Shown here in pieces: positions 30,716-41,884 of a DNA stretch of 64,000 nt. Numbering within the stretch: position 1 is the stretch's first letter; the number at the start of each line of letters is the position of its first letter. Source of the stretch: Streptomyces lunaelactis (GTDB lineage: Bacteria; Actinomycetota; Actinomycetes; Streptomycetales; Streptomycetaceae); the NCBI RefSeq assembly GCF_003054555.1, contig NZ_CP026304.1, positions 6,634,001 through 6,698,000 of the forward strand, in the 5' to 3' direction. The notes below the pieces were generated by a model that searched no databases, was not told the DNA's origin, and was given only the letters and a program-made list of their open reading frames with translations. Position numbers and translations under genes: made by a program.

Positions 30716-31083
30716 CGCTGGAAACCTGCAGAAAGAGCTCCTTCTTTGCGCACCAGCCCCCGGGGCCGTCCGAAGCCGGCAATCACCGCAACCGTCGTCC
30801 CGGCGTCAAGAACCGGCCAGTGACACGTGCAACGCTGTTGTTAGGATCCCTAAAGGCGTAGCGGCTCCATCGATGGCGACCCTCCGACGTGCCCGATACG
30901 ACACCACTGTCGATGACGGGCGAGGAACGGCCGTCGTTGGCCTGGAGCAGGGCGGCGAAAAGAGGAGAACCGGACCGGACCTGCCGCCATTCGGGCGCCT
31001 CGTCCCGGTGCCTGCCACCGCGAGGCTCGGTGGTACGTCCGGGCATGACCGTCCGGTGCCGGACACGGGGAGGGGGAGCCGTC
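30716..31083. other. Intergenic leader of the P-loop regulator gene
   Basis: The plus frame of the regulator stays open upstream to 30,889, but this part is Arg/Pro-rich and unlike the conserved start at 31,084. It contains the same GGGAGCCGTC stretch before the ATG as found upstream of the decayed copy at 28,660. No clear promoter or hairpin was recognised. Confidence 0.5.
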
Positions 31084-33123
31084 ATGGGGTCCGTGGGGGA
31101 GAGACTGAGCAGCGCGCGAGTGCGGGCTTTCATCGGCCGGGAGGAGGAACTCGGTCGCTTCGGGGAGGCTTTGACCGGAGATCCACAGGCGCCCTTCGTA
31201 TTCTACGCGTTCGGGCCGGGCGGCATCGGCAAGTCGACTCTGGTGCGGCGTCTGGCGGACCAGGTCCGTTCGGCAGGTCGGTTGCCGGTTGAACTCGACG
31301 GCCGTTTCGTCAGCCGGGACCCCGCCGACTTCGAGCGCGCGGCCGCACCTTTTCTGGACGTTCCCGGCACGGTCCTGTTCGTCGACTCCTTCGAGCACTG
31401 CCAATGGCTCGAGAGCTGGCTGTGGCAGCACTTCCTCCCTCGCGCCGCGGACGGCGCCCTGGCTGTTCTGGCCGGCCGCCTCGCGCCGCAGGCGCAGTGG
31501 AGCGCCGATCCCGCGTGGTCCGGGGTCCTGCACGTCACCGAACTGAAGCCGTTCGTCGATGAACAGGCCCGGAGTCTGCTGGCCGCGGCGCGGCTCCGGC
31601 CCGAGTTGCGGGACCGGGTGCTCCGCTTCGCCGGAGGCAACCCGCTGGCCCTGTCCCTTGCGGCCGCCGCAGGAGCAGGATCGGCAGGCTGGAACAAGGA
31701 GGAGATCTGGGCTCCCTCGGCCGACGTCCTGCGAACCCTGTTGGCAGGCCTGATCGGAGAGGTGCCCACGGCGGCCCACCGCCGAGCCCTGGAGGTGGCG
31801 GCACAGGCACACTCCACGTCCGAGGAACTGCTTTCCTCGGTACTGCCCGAGGAAGACGCCCACCTGCTCTTCTCCTGGCTGAGGGACCTGCCCTTCATGG
31901 AGTCCACGCACCGAGGGCTCCACCCGCACGACGCCGCACGCGAGACGCTGGCCGCCGACCTGCGCTGGCGAGCACCCCATGCCTTCGTGACGATGCGCCA
32001 GCGATTGGCGGAGGAGTACCTGCGCATACTGCGCGAGGCACCCGAGGAGCGTGTGTGGACCGTCACCGACGAACTCTTCTACCTCTTCAAGGAGGTGGAA
32101 ACCCTGGCGCGCCTGCGCACATGGTCCCGCGAGGACGAGGTGCACGACCGCCCCCTGCAGCCAGGTGACATCGATGTCGTACTACGCATGGCCGAGCAGA
32201 CCGAAGGCCCCGCCTCCGCGGACCTCGTCCGCTACTGGGCGCAGCGCCAACCGCAGGCATTCAGCGTCTACCGTCTCGTGAGCACAGGCCGGATCGTGGC
32301 GTTCACGGCTCGACTCGTCCTGCCGGCCCCACCCGACCCCCAGGACCTGGCCACCGATCCCGTCGTCGCGGCAGCCTGGGAGCACACCGACGCCACCGCG
32401 CCCGTGAGCCCCGGCGAGCACATCGGCATAAGCCGCTTCTCGATCTACCCCGAGCGGTACCAGGTCCCCTCGCGCGTCATCGACCTGAGCAGTTCCCGGG
32501 CCCAGGCGGAAGCCGCCCGTGCCCGCCGACGCGCATACGGCTTCGCCGTCTACCAGGACGCCGACGCCTGGGCCGTGCGGGTCAAGGGCACCCTCGCGGA
32601 CACCGGTGCGCGACCGCGAGTCGGTGAGCACACCTACGGACTGTTCAGCGTCGACTGGCGCCAGGTGCCCGTCGAGACCTGGCTCCGCCGCTTCATATCA
32701 GCCACCGATGTGCCCGCCGAGTCCGGGCCTTCGGGCATCTCACGCACCACGTTCGACCAAGCCGTACGCGAAGCCCTGGCGCATTGGCGAGATGCAGGCG
32801 CCTTCACCGCCTGTGCCCTGCTCCGCGCCCGTCTCGCGGCCGACTTCGACGACCCCGTCAAAGAGTTGCGCGCCCTGCTGCGCCAAGCCGTCGACGATCT
32901 CGCCCGTGACCCGCGTGGAGTGCGCGCACGCGAAGCCCTGACCGCGGGGTACTTCTCCGGTGCACCCACCCAGGAAGCCGCCGCCCGGCGCCTCGGCCTG
33001 CCCTACGGCACCTACCGTCGCCACCTCCGCCAGGGTCTGGACCTGCTCTGCGAGGCCCTGTGGCAGTGGGAACTGCACGGCCCCGACGACGACCACGGGC
33101 GCACGGTGCCGACGTACACGTAA
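31084..33123 (+). CDS. P-loop ATPase with C-terminal HTH, STAND-like transcriptional regulator
   Basis: 679 residues from the ATG at 31084, chosen because it follows a purine-rich GGGGAGGGGGAG site and begins a conserved block. Residues 17-27 (IGREEELGRF) precede a Walker A, GPGGIGKST (44-52), and a Walker B-like strand TVLFVDSFEH (D101), followed by helical STAND-type sequence. Residues ~390-550 have a GNAT-like flavour (YRLVSTGRIVAFTARL, RRRAYGFAVYQDADAW), which is uncertain. Residues ~629-648 (TQEAAARRLGLPYGTYRRHL) form a helix-turn-helix resembling a sigma-factor region 4. STAND ATPases act as switch-like regulators or defence sensors; here it lies between P450/SnoaL and exporter genes and may control them. 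A decayed copy of its start is upstream of the P450. Confidence 0.75.
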   Translation: MGSVGERLSSARVRAFIGREEELGRFGEALTGDPQAPFVFYAFGPGGIGKSTLVRRLADQVRSAGRLPVELDGRFVSRDPADFERAAAPFLDVPGTVLFVDSFEHCQWLESWLWQHFLPRAADGALAVLAGRLAPQAQWSADPAWSGVLHVTELKPFVDEQARSLLAAARLRPELRDRVLRFAGGNPLALSLAAAAGAGSAGWNKEEIWAPSADVLRTLLAGLIGEVPTAAHRRALEVAAQAHSTSEELLSSVLPEEDAHLLFSWLRDLPFMESTHRGLHPHDAARETLAADLRWRAPHAFVTMRQRLAEEYLRILREAPEERVWTVTDELFYLFKEVETLARLRTWSREDEVHDRPLQPGDIDVVLRMAEQTEGPASADLVRYWAQRQPQAFSVYRLVSTGRIVAFTARLVLPAPPDPQDLATDPVVAAAWEHTDATAPVSPGEHIGISRFSIYPERYQVPSRVIDLSSSRAQAEAARARRRAYGFAVYQDADAWAVRVKGTLADTGARPRVGEHTYGLFSVDWRQVPVETWLRRFISATDVPAESGPSGISRTTFDQAVREALAHWRDAGAFTACALLRARLAADFDDPVKELRALLRQAVDDLARDPRGVRAREALTAGYFSGAPTQEAAARRLGLPYGTYRRHLRQGLDLLCEALWQWELHGPDDDHGRTVPTYT

Positions 33124-33231
33124 AGCCGGCTCCGGCGACATTTTCGTGATGCCGCGCGTGGATCCGTAGCCGTGGGGGGCTCAGCACGGTTACGCCGTGT
33201 GCCGGCGTACATCCGTGGCAGGGCTCCTCGT

Positions 33232-33257
33232 GGACAGGTGCGGACAGGACTGGACAG
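33232..33257 (+). promoter_or_regulatory. Three GGACAG direct repeats at 10-bp period upstream of the MFS gene
   Basis: GGACAG occurs at 33232, 33242 and 33252, exactly one helical turn apart, about 57 bp before the exporter ATG. Direct repeats with 10-11 bp spacing next to a promoter are the usual target form of OmpR-type or SARP activators and of some HTH regulators. The nearby P-loop/HTH protein is the obvious candidate, by inference only. Confidence 0.5.
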
Positions 33258-33313
33258 TCAACGCCCCTGCCGAGCATGGAAAGTGGACACCGCCTGACAC
33301 GAGGCTGTGCGCC

Positions 33314-34816
33314 ATGAACCTTGGACGCACGAACGACCAGGCATCCCCCGCTCGCCGGCCGGGGGCCGTGCTCGCGGCGCTCGCCGCAGCGCAGTTCACC
33401 GTCATGCTCGCCACCTCGATAGTGAACGTGGCGCTGCCGCAGATCCGTGCTGGGGTTGGCCTGTCGGCCGACGGCACCACCTGGGTGATCAACGCCTACG
33501 GCCTGGCGTTCGGTGCGCTGCTCCTGGCCGGGGGGCGGGCGGCCGACCTGCTCGGCCGCCGCCGGGTGCTGATCGCCGGTCTCGCGCTGTTCGCTGGGGC
33601 CTCGCTGGCAGCAGGACTGGCCACCTCCGCGGGCGTCCTGATCGCCGCCCGCGCCGTTCAGGGACTCGGCGCCGCCGCGATCGCCCCAGCCGCACTCGCC
33701 CTGGCCATGAGCCTGTTCCCGTCCGGCCCTGGACGCGGCAGAGCCTTGGGCGTGTGGGGCGCAGTATCCGGCGCGGGAGGAGCGGGAGGCGTCCTTCTGG
33801 GCGGCCTGCTCACCCAGGCATGGGGCTGGCCCTGGATCTTCCACTCCGTTGCGCTCGGGGCGTTGCTGGTCCTCATCGCCGTGGCGGCCCTCGTGCCGCG
33901 GGCTGCTGTTCGGGAGTCCGCACGATTCGACCTCCTGGGCACCGCCACCGTCACACTCGCCCTGACCTGCCTGGTCTGGGGCCTGACCACCGCGCGCGGC
34001 ACCGGCTGGACGGACGTACAAGTGCTCGGCGCCCTCGCCGGTGCCGGCACGCTGCTCGCGGCCTTCGCCGTGATCGAGATCCGCCGGCCGAACGCGCTGA
34101 TACCTCCGCGACTGATCACCACCGGCCGCGTCGCCGCGGGAAACCTGCTGATGGCCCTTCTGGGGTCCGTGTGGATCGCCCTGTTCTTCTTCCTGCCGCT
34201 CTACCAGCAGCAGGTCCTCGGAATGGACCCCTTGGCCACCGGAGCGGGCCAACTCCCGCTCGCCGTGGCCAATATGCTCGGCGCCGCCGTCGCACCTCGC
34301 ATCTCCCGGCGTATCGGCGGCACCGCAACGGTGACCGCGGCCTTGCTCACCGAGGCCGCCGGACTGCTGTGGCTGTCACGGCTCAGCGCCGACGGGAGCT
34401 ACCTCGTCGACGTCCTCGGTCCGAGCATCCTTGTCGGACTCGGCCTGAGCATCGCCTTCGTCCAGCTCACCGCACTCGCCATGGACGGTGTCCCGCCACA
34501 GGACGCGGGTCTGGCCGGTGGGCTGGTGAACACCACCCGCCAGGTCGGCGGCGCGATCGGTCTCGCCGCCTTGGCCACCCTGGCCGGCTCCGTCACCGCC
34601 CAGGCATCCACCCACCAGCCCCATGTGGAGGCGCTCAGCGCCGGTTACCGAGCCGCCTTCACGGTCTCGTCCGCGGTTCTGGCCGCCGCCGCACTCCTCG
34701 CCCTGCCGCTCACCCGCCGCAGCCGCACTACCCGCGACATCCTCCCGCCCACCGCGCCTGCTTCCACGACGCCGCCCCAACAGGACCGGGCGGCCCACTG
34801 CACCCCCACCGCCTGA
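33314..34816 (+). CDS. MFS drug exporter, DHA2 (14-TMS) family
   Basis: 500 residues from the ATG at 33314; an upstream in-frame ATG at 33197 is inside the promoter repeats and is rejected. About 14 hydrophobic segments are visible. DHA2 motifs are present: FTVMLATSIVNVALPQIR in helix 1 (motif D1), GGRAADLLGRRRVLIAG (motif A) and GALGVWGAVSGAGGAGGVLLGG-like motif C at RALGVWGAVSGAGGAGGV. These antiporters export amphiphilic drugs or endogenous secondary metabolites across the cytoplasmic membrane. It lies in a run with the SRPBCC and carotenoid-oxygenase genes, so it may export their product. Confidence 0.9.
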   Translation: MNLGRTNDQASPARRPGAVLAALAAAQFTVMLATSIVNVALPQIRAGVGLSADGTTWVINAYGLAFGALLLAGGRAADLLGRRRVLIAGLALFAGASLAAGLATSAGVLIAARAVQGLGAAAIAPAALALAMSLFPSGPGRGRALGVWGAVSGAGGAGGVLLGGLLTQAWGWPWIFHSVALGALLVLIAVAALVPRAAVRESARFDLLGTATVTLALTCLVWGLTTARGTGWTDVQVLGALAGAGTLLAAFAVIEIRRPNALIPPRLITTGRVAAGNLLMALLGSVWIALFFFLPLYQQQVLGMDPLATGAGQLPLAVANMLGAAVAPRISRRIGGTATVTAALLTEAAGLLWLSRLSADGSYLVDVLGPSILVGLGLSIAFVQLTALAMDGVPPQDAGLAGGLVNTTRQVGGAIGLAALATLAGSVTAQASTHQPHVEALSAGYRAAFTVSSAVLAAAALLALPLTRRSRTTRDILPPTAPASTTPPQQDRAAHCTPTA

Positions 34817-34870
34817 TCCAGCACCCGAAGCCGAACCAACCCAATCCACCACCACCGATGAGGCCATCAC

Positions 34871-35311
34871 ATGCACACCATTGACTCCACCGCCCCCGTC
34901 GTCGTCAGCCTGACGACGACCGTCGACGCCCCGCTCGCCACCGTGTGGTCGCTGCACACCGACATCGACAACTGGCCGGTCTGGAACGCCAACATCGACC
35001 GGGCCAGGCTCAGCGGACCGGCGGCGGTCGGCACCGACTTCACCTGGCGCACCCACGGGCTGAACATCACCTCCACCATCCACGAACTGATCCCCGAACA
35101 GCGGATCGTCTGGGGCGGGACCGTCGAGGGCATCGTCGGCATCCACGTATGGACCTTCGAGCAGTCCGGCGACCACGTCATCGTCCACACCGAAGAGTCC
35201 TGGAGCGGAGACGCCGTCGACGCCGCGGCCGACGAACTCGCCACGGCCCTGAAGACCTCCCTGGAGAGCTGGCTCGACTGCCTCAAGGCCCGCGCCGAGC
35301 AGACGACCTGA
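34871..35311 (+). CDS. SRPBCC (START/polyketide-cyclase-like) protein
   Basis: 146 residues. The SRPBCC core is recognised by TTTVDAPLATVWSLHTDIDNWPVWN at the N-terminus, FTWRTHGLNITSTIHELIPEQRIVWGG in the sheet and a long C-terminal helix (AADELATALKTSLESWLDCLKA). Such proteins enclose hydrophobic ligands and include aromatase/cyclases. The gene follows the MFS exporter after 54 bp and precedes the carotenoid oxygenase by 64 bp, so co-transcription is likely and a role in binding or cyclising the same hydrophobic compound is plausible. Confidence 0.85.
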   Translation: MHTIDSTAPVVVSLTTTVDAPLATVWSLHTDIDNWPVWNANIDRARLSGPAAVGTDFTWRTHGLNITSTIHELIPEQRIVWGGTVEGIVGIHVWTFEQSGDHVIVHTEESWSGDAVDAAADELATALKTSLESWLDCLKARAEQTT

Positions 35312-35375
35312 CTCCCACACCCCAAAACAACACACACCACGTACGACAACGACGACGAAGTCCGAGGACCCGAAC

Positions 35376-36737
35376 ATGAGCAGCAAGCCTTACCTGACCG
35401 GCCATTACACCCCCGTCGCCGACGAGATCACCGCCACCGGCCTCACCGTCGAGGGCACCCTGCCCACCGAACTGACCGGCCGCCTGATCCGCAACAGCCA
35501 CAACCCCAAGCCCGGCGTCACCCCGACCCACTGGTTCAAGGGCAGCGGCATGGTCCACGGGATCCGGCTCCGCGAGGGCCGCGCCGAGTGGTACCGCAAC
35601 CGCTGGGTGCACACCCCCGCCCTGGACGGCGCCCCCTACATGACCGAGCGCGGCCCGGACCTGACCGTGAGCACCGCCGGGACCCACGTCATCGAGCACG
35701 CCGGACGACTGCTCGCACTGTGCGAGGCGAACTTCCCCTTCGAGCTCACCCCGGACCTGGAGACGGTCGGCGCCCATGACTTCAACGGCAGGCTGCGCAC
35801 GGCCATGACCGCACATCCCAAGGAGGACCCGGTGACGGGGGAGCTCCACTTCTTCGGCTCCTCGCCGTTCGCGCCCTATCTCGTGTACTACGTCTCAGAC
35901 GCCAAGGGCGAGATCGTCCACAGCGCCGAGATCCCGGGGGCGACCGCCTCACTCAAGCACGACTTCGCCATCACCCGCCGCCACGTCGTCTTCATCGAAG
36001 GCAACGTCACCTTCGACCCCGCCGAGCACTCCGGCATCCCCTACGGCTGGAGCGACCAGCAGCCCTCCCGCATCGGCGTCATGCCCCGCACAGGCGATGG
36101 TGCCCGGCACGTCCGCTGGTTCTCCATAGAACCCGGCAACATGCTGCACGTCGCCAACGCCTACGAGGACGGCCAGGGCCGCATCGTTCTGGAAGGCCCC
36201 ACCGTGGACCGCGAAGGGTTTCAGCTCTCCTGGAACTGGTGGGTCGGCGCGCCCGAGCGGGGAACCGAGCCCAACACCCGCTCCTACACCCGACGCTGGG
36301 TGATCGACACTGCGGCCGGTACCGTCGACGAGCAGATCATCGACGACCTCGCCGTGGAGTTTCCGACCCTCAACGAGGACTATTTGGGCGCCGAGCACCG
36401 CTACCAGTACGCGGTGTCCTTCCCCGACCAGGAAGGTTTCGGGGGCTACGGCGTCGTCAAGTACGACCGCACCACCGGCGCCCGCCGCATCCACCAGGTC
36501 GGCGACGCCCGGCTGCCCAGCGAAGCGGTGTTCGTCCCCGCGGCCGGCGCCACCAACGAAGACGACGGTTACCTGCTCACCGTCATCTCCGACCTCAAGC
36601 AGGACGCCTCGCAACTGCTGGTCCTGGACGCCGCCGGCCTCGACCGGATCGCCACCGTCCACCTGCCCCGCCGCGTGACCGCCGGAATCCACGGCTCCTG
36701 GATCCCCGACAGCGCCCTGGACAACGGCGAGGACTGA
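35376..36737 (+). CDS. Carotenoid oxygenase-family (RPE65/CCD) enzyme
   Basis: 453 residues, typical length. The four iron-binding histidines of the seven-bladed propeller are all present: His147 (MTAHPKED), His195 (LKHDFAIT), His258 (MLHVANAYE) and His439 (GIHGSWIP). The N-terminal PTELTGRLIRNSHNP block is typical. These non-heme iron(II) enzymes cleave alkene bonds of carotenoids, apocarotenoids, stilbenes or lignin-like phenylpropanoids using O2, in the cytoplasm or at the membrane. No carotenoid biosynthesis gene lies in the window, so the substrate is open. It follows the SRPBCC gene in the same operon-like run and is closed by a strong terminator. Confidence 0.93.
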   Translation: MSSKPYLTGHYTPVADEITATGLTVEGTLPTELTGRLIRNSHNPKPGVTPTHWFKGSGMVHGIRLREGRAEWYRNRWVHTPALDGAPYMTERGPDLTVSTAGTHVIEHAGRLLALCEANFPFELTPDLETVGAHDFNGRLRTAMTAHPKEDPVTGELHFFGSSPFAPYLVYYVSDAKGEIVHSAEIPGATASLKHDFAITRRHVVFIEGNVTFDPAEHSGIPYGWSDQQPSRIGVMPRTGDGARHVRWFSIEPGNMLHVANAYEDGQGRIVLEGPTVDREGFQLSWNWWVGAPERGTEPNTRSYTRRWVIDTAAGTVDEQIIDDLAVEFPTLNEDYLGAEHRYQYAVSFPDQEGFGGYGVVKYDRTTGARRIHQVGDARLPSEAVFVPAAGATNEDDGYLLTVISDLKQDASQLLVLDAAGLDRIATVHLPRRVTAGIHGSWIPDSALDNGED

Positions 36738-36779
36738 CCCACACCGTCCCGGAGCGCGGCACAGCCGGGGACGACCGCC

Positions 36780-36819
36780 GGTGGGCGGCTCCGGGCTGAC
36801 GCTCCCGGAGCCGCCCACC
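36780..36819 (+). terminator. Strong terminator after the carotenoid oxygenase gene
   Basis: A perfect 16-bp stem (36780-36795 with 36804-36819, core GGGCGGCTCCGGG) and an 8-nt loop, 43 bp after the stop codon. It ends the exporter-SRPBCC-oxygenase transcript, so the following membrane protein gene probably has its own promoter. Confidence 0.85.
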
Positions 36820-36946
36820 ACCCCTTGGGGGCGGTGACTGTCGGGGTCAGGTCACCGACCCCGCCGCGGCCCGGCTGCTGCACACCGGCCGGAGCTGTTC
36901 CCGAACCCCTCACTCACATCCGTAAGCCACCCTGGAGGATTCCCCC

Positions 36947-37576
36947 ATGTCCATCGCAGCCCCTGACTCTCCGGTCGCTGCCAGCGCCAGTGCCACCCCG
37001 AGTCGTCTCGTGAACGAGGTCGACAACCGCGCGGCCTACGTCAGCTTCGGACTCGCCTACCTGCTGGGACACGGCGCCGCCGCAGTCTCCCGGGGCGACA
37101 GCCCCTTGCTCGGCCTGCCCGGCTGGCTGCCCACCACACTCCTCGGAATCGGGCTGGCAACCGGCATCACCCAGGCCACCGTCGCCGCCCTGCGAGCCCA
37201 GCGCGGGGCTACCGGGCCGGACGTCCTTTCCGGCCAACTGCTCGGCGCCTCCTGGATCGCCGCCTTCACCGCCCTGTTCCTCGCCATCACCGGCCTGACG
37301 TCCGCCCTCGACATGCCAGAACTGCAGCCCGTCCTCTGGCCCGCCGGCTCTGGCCTCATCGTCGGCCTGCTCTACCTCGCCGAAGGCGCCGCACGCCGCA
37401 ACCTGCTGCACTACAGCCTCGGCGTCTGGCTGGCTCTGGCCTCCACCGCGGCGCTCTTCCTCGGCACCCCCGGCCTCTACTGGGTCCTCGCCATCGCAGG
37501 CGGCGGTGCCTACGCCCTCGCCGCGGTCCTCGAACGCCGCCGCCTCATTCAGTACGCAGGGCATCCCCAGCACTGA
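36947..37576 (+). CDS. Unrecognised integral membrane protein
   Basis: 209 residues with a strong ribosome-binding site (GGAGG, 8 bases before ATG). About six hydrophobic segments are visible (residues ~30-48, ~60-83, ~98-120, ~128-146, ~155-174, ~180-198), with a soluble Ala/Ser-rich N-terminus of ~25 residues and a short basic C-terminus (ERRRLIQYAG). I do not recognise the family; no transporter signature is seen. It is the last gene of the accessory segment before the acnA control region and is separated from the oxygenase gene by a terminator. A role as membrane partner of the preceding cluster is possible but unsupported. Confidence 0.7.
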   Translation: MSIAAPDSPVAASASATPSRLVNEVDNRAAYVSFGLAYLLGHGAAAVSRGDSPLLGLPGWLPTTLLGIGLATGITQATVAALRAQRGATGPDVLSGQLLGASWIAAFTALFLAITGLTSALDMPELQPVLWPAGSGLIVGLLYLAEGAARRNLLHYSLGVWLALASTAALFLGTPGLYWVLAIAGGGAYALAAVLERRRLIQYAGHPQH

Positions 37577-40668
<3,092 letters not shown>

Positions 40669-40688
40669 GCACGGCCGTACGGCAGCGA

Positions 40689-40722
40689 AAGGGCCGCATC
40701 CCGGTGACGGGGTGCGGCCCTT
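40689..40722. terminator. Bidirectional terminator between acnA and the FG-GAP gene
   Basis: A 15-bp stem (AAGGGCCGCATCCCG at 40689-40703 with 40708-40722, one G-T pair) closed by GTGA. The stem ends in A and T runs on both sides, suiting termination in either direction for the two convergent genes. Confidence 0.85.
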
Positions 40723-40754
40723 CCGCGTGGGCTACGGTGCCGGCAGCTGCCGGA

Positions 40755-41693
40755 TCAGAACAGCTTGGGGTAGATGTTGAAGCCCGAGCCGACCTTGACG
40801 CGAGGGGTGTTGAACGGGGCGGTGGCCTTGCCGCTGCCCTTGTACATCCACAGCGCACCCGCGGCGTCGCGCACGACGACGTCCGCCCGGCCGTCCAGGT
40901 TCAGGTCACCGTTGGCGATGACCTTGTTGTAGATGTTCCAGCCGGCGCTGACCTTGGTGCGGGCCGAGAAGGGCGCGGCGGCGTTGCCCGTGCCCTTGTA
41001 GAGCCACAGGGCGCCGGTCTTGTCCTTGGCGAGGATGTCCGTGCGGCCGTCGCCGGACAGGTCGGCCTTGCCGGTTATGTGCGAGTAGCCGTTCCAGCCG
41101 GGACCGACCTTCACGCGCGCGGCGACCGTGCCGTTGCTGTTGCCCTTGTAGAGCCAGAGCACACCGGCGTTGTCCCGGGCGAGGATGTCGTCCGGCACGG
41201 TACCGCCGAGGTTGCCCGGCGACAGGACCAGGTTGTAGATGTTCCAGCCCTTGCCCACCCGGCGGCTGCTCGTGTCGTCGGCGAAGAAGACGTTGCCGGC
41301 GGTGTCCCAGCTCCAGGCGCCGTCGTGCTCGCCGTCCGCGTTGATGTCCATCGAGGTCACGTACTTGACCGGGCCCCAGCCGCTCGCGACGTAGCTGCGG
41401 GCGGCGAAGCCGCCCTTCCCGTTGGGGCCGTAGAGGTAGGCGTCGGACTTCTTGTCCACCGCCCAGAGCAGGTAGACCGGCGCGGCGGGGGCCTGCGCCG
41501 CGGCGGGCGCGTTCGACGGCGCCGCAAGCAGGCGGCCGACGTCGACGCCCTTCAGCGGCTGAGGAGCCGGGGCGTCGGCCACGGCCGCTCCGGCGGAGGT
41601 GCCGACCAGGGCAGCCGATATGGCGGCGACGGCGAGACGCGAGAGCACGCGTCCGCCCTTACGGCCGGAAAGTATGGCCACGTAGTTCTCCAT
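40755..41693 (-). CDS. Secreted FG-GAP/VCBS-repeat protein
   Basis: 312 residues from the ATG at 41693; an in-frame ATG at 41729 would add 12 residues and cannot be excluded. A Sec-type signal peptide is clear (RKGGRVLSRLAVAAISAALVG, cleavage around AVADA-PAPQ). After a short linker, repeats of about 45-50 residues follow, each with a DxDGxxD-type calcium loop or its variant (DINADGEHDG, DLSGDGRTDI, DLNLDGRADV) and the tail GALWLYKGTGN. The fold is a beta-propeller of the integrin FG-GAP type. Such proteins are extracellular; the role is unknown, possibly binding to polysaccharide. It is followed by the GH92 gene upstream on the same strand, with a terminator between them. Confidence 0.85.
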   Translation of the reverse strand: MENYVAILSGRKGGRVLSRLAVAAISAALVGTSAGAAVADAPAPQPLKGVDVGRLLAAPSNAPAAAQAPAAPVYLLWAVDKKSDAYLYGPNGKGGFAARSYVASGWGPVKYVTSMDINADGEHDGAWSWDTAGNVFFADDTSSRRVGKGWNIYNLVLSPGNLGGTVPDDILARDNAGVLWLYKGNSNGTVAARVKVGPGWNGYSHITGKADLSGDGRTDILAKDKTGALWLYKGTGNAAAPFSARTKVSAGWNIYNKVIANGDLNLDGRADVVVRDAAGALWMYKGSGKATAPFNTPRVKVGSGFNIYPKLF

Positions 41694-41825
41694 GTGCGTG
41701 ATGAGGCGCGATCTACCTCGAGTGGTCATCGCAGGGTCTTCATGATCCTTGCACAATGTCCTTACGGGGCAACCGGTTTGAAGCGGAACGAGCGATTCGG
41801 GAGAGGCTTCCGTACGGTACGAAAG

Positions 41826-41856
41826 GGCCCGCACCCGGCGGAACCGGATGCGGGCC
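41826..41856 (-). terminator. Terminator of the GH92 gene
   Basis: Stem of 13 bp with one mismatch (GGCCCGCACCCGG at 41826-41838 with CCGGATGCGGGCC at 41844-41856) and a 5-nt loop, just downstream of the GH92 stop on the minus strand. Confidence 0.75.
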
Positions 41857-41884
41857 TTCGTGATGGGTGACGTACGTGAAACGA

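Noticed and set aside
28526..37576. Cyclodipeptide synthase partner for the CypX-like P450
   Set aside because: No protein in this stretch has the Rossmann-like cyclodipeptide synthase pattern; small genes here belong to SnoaL and SRPBCC families.
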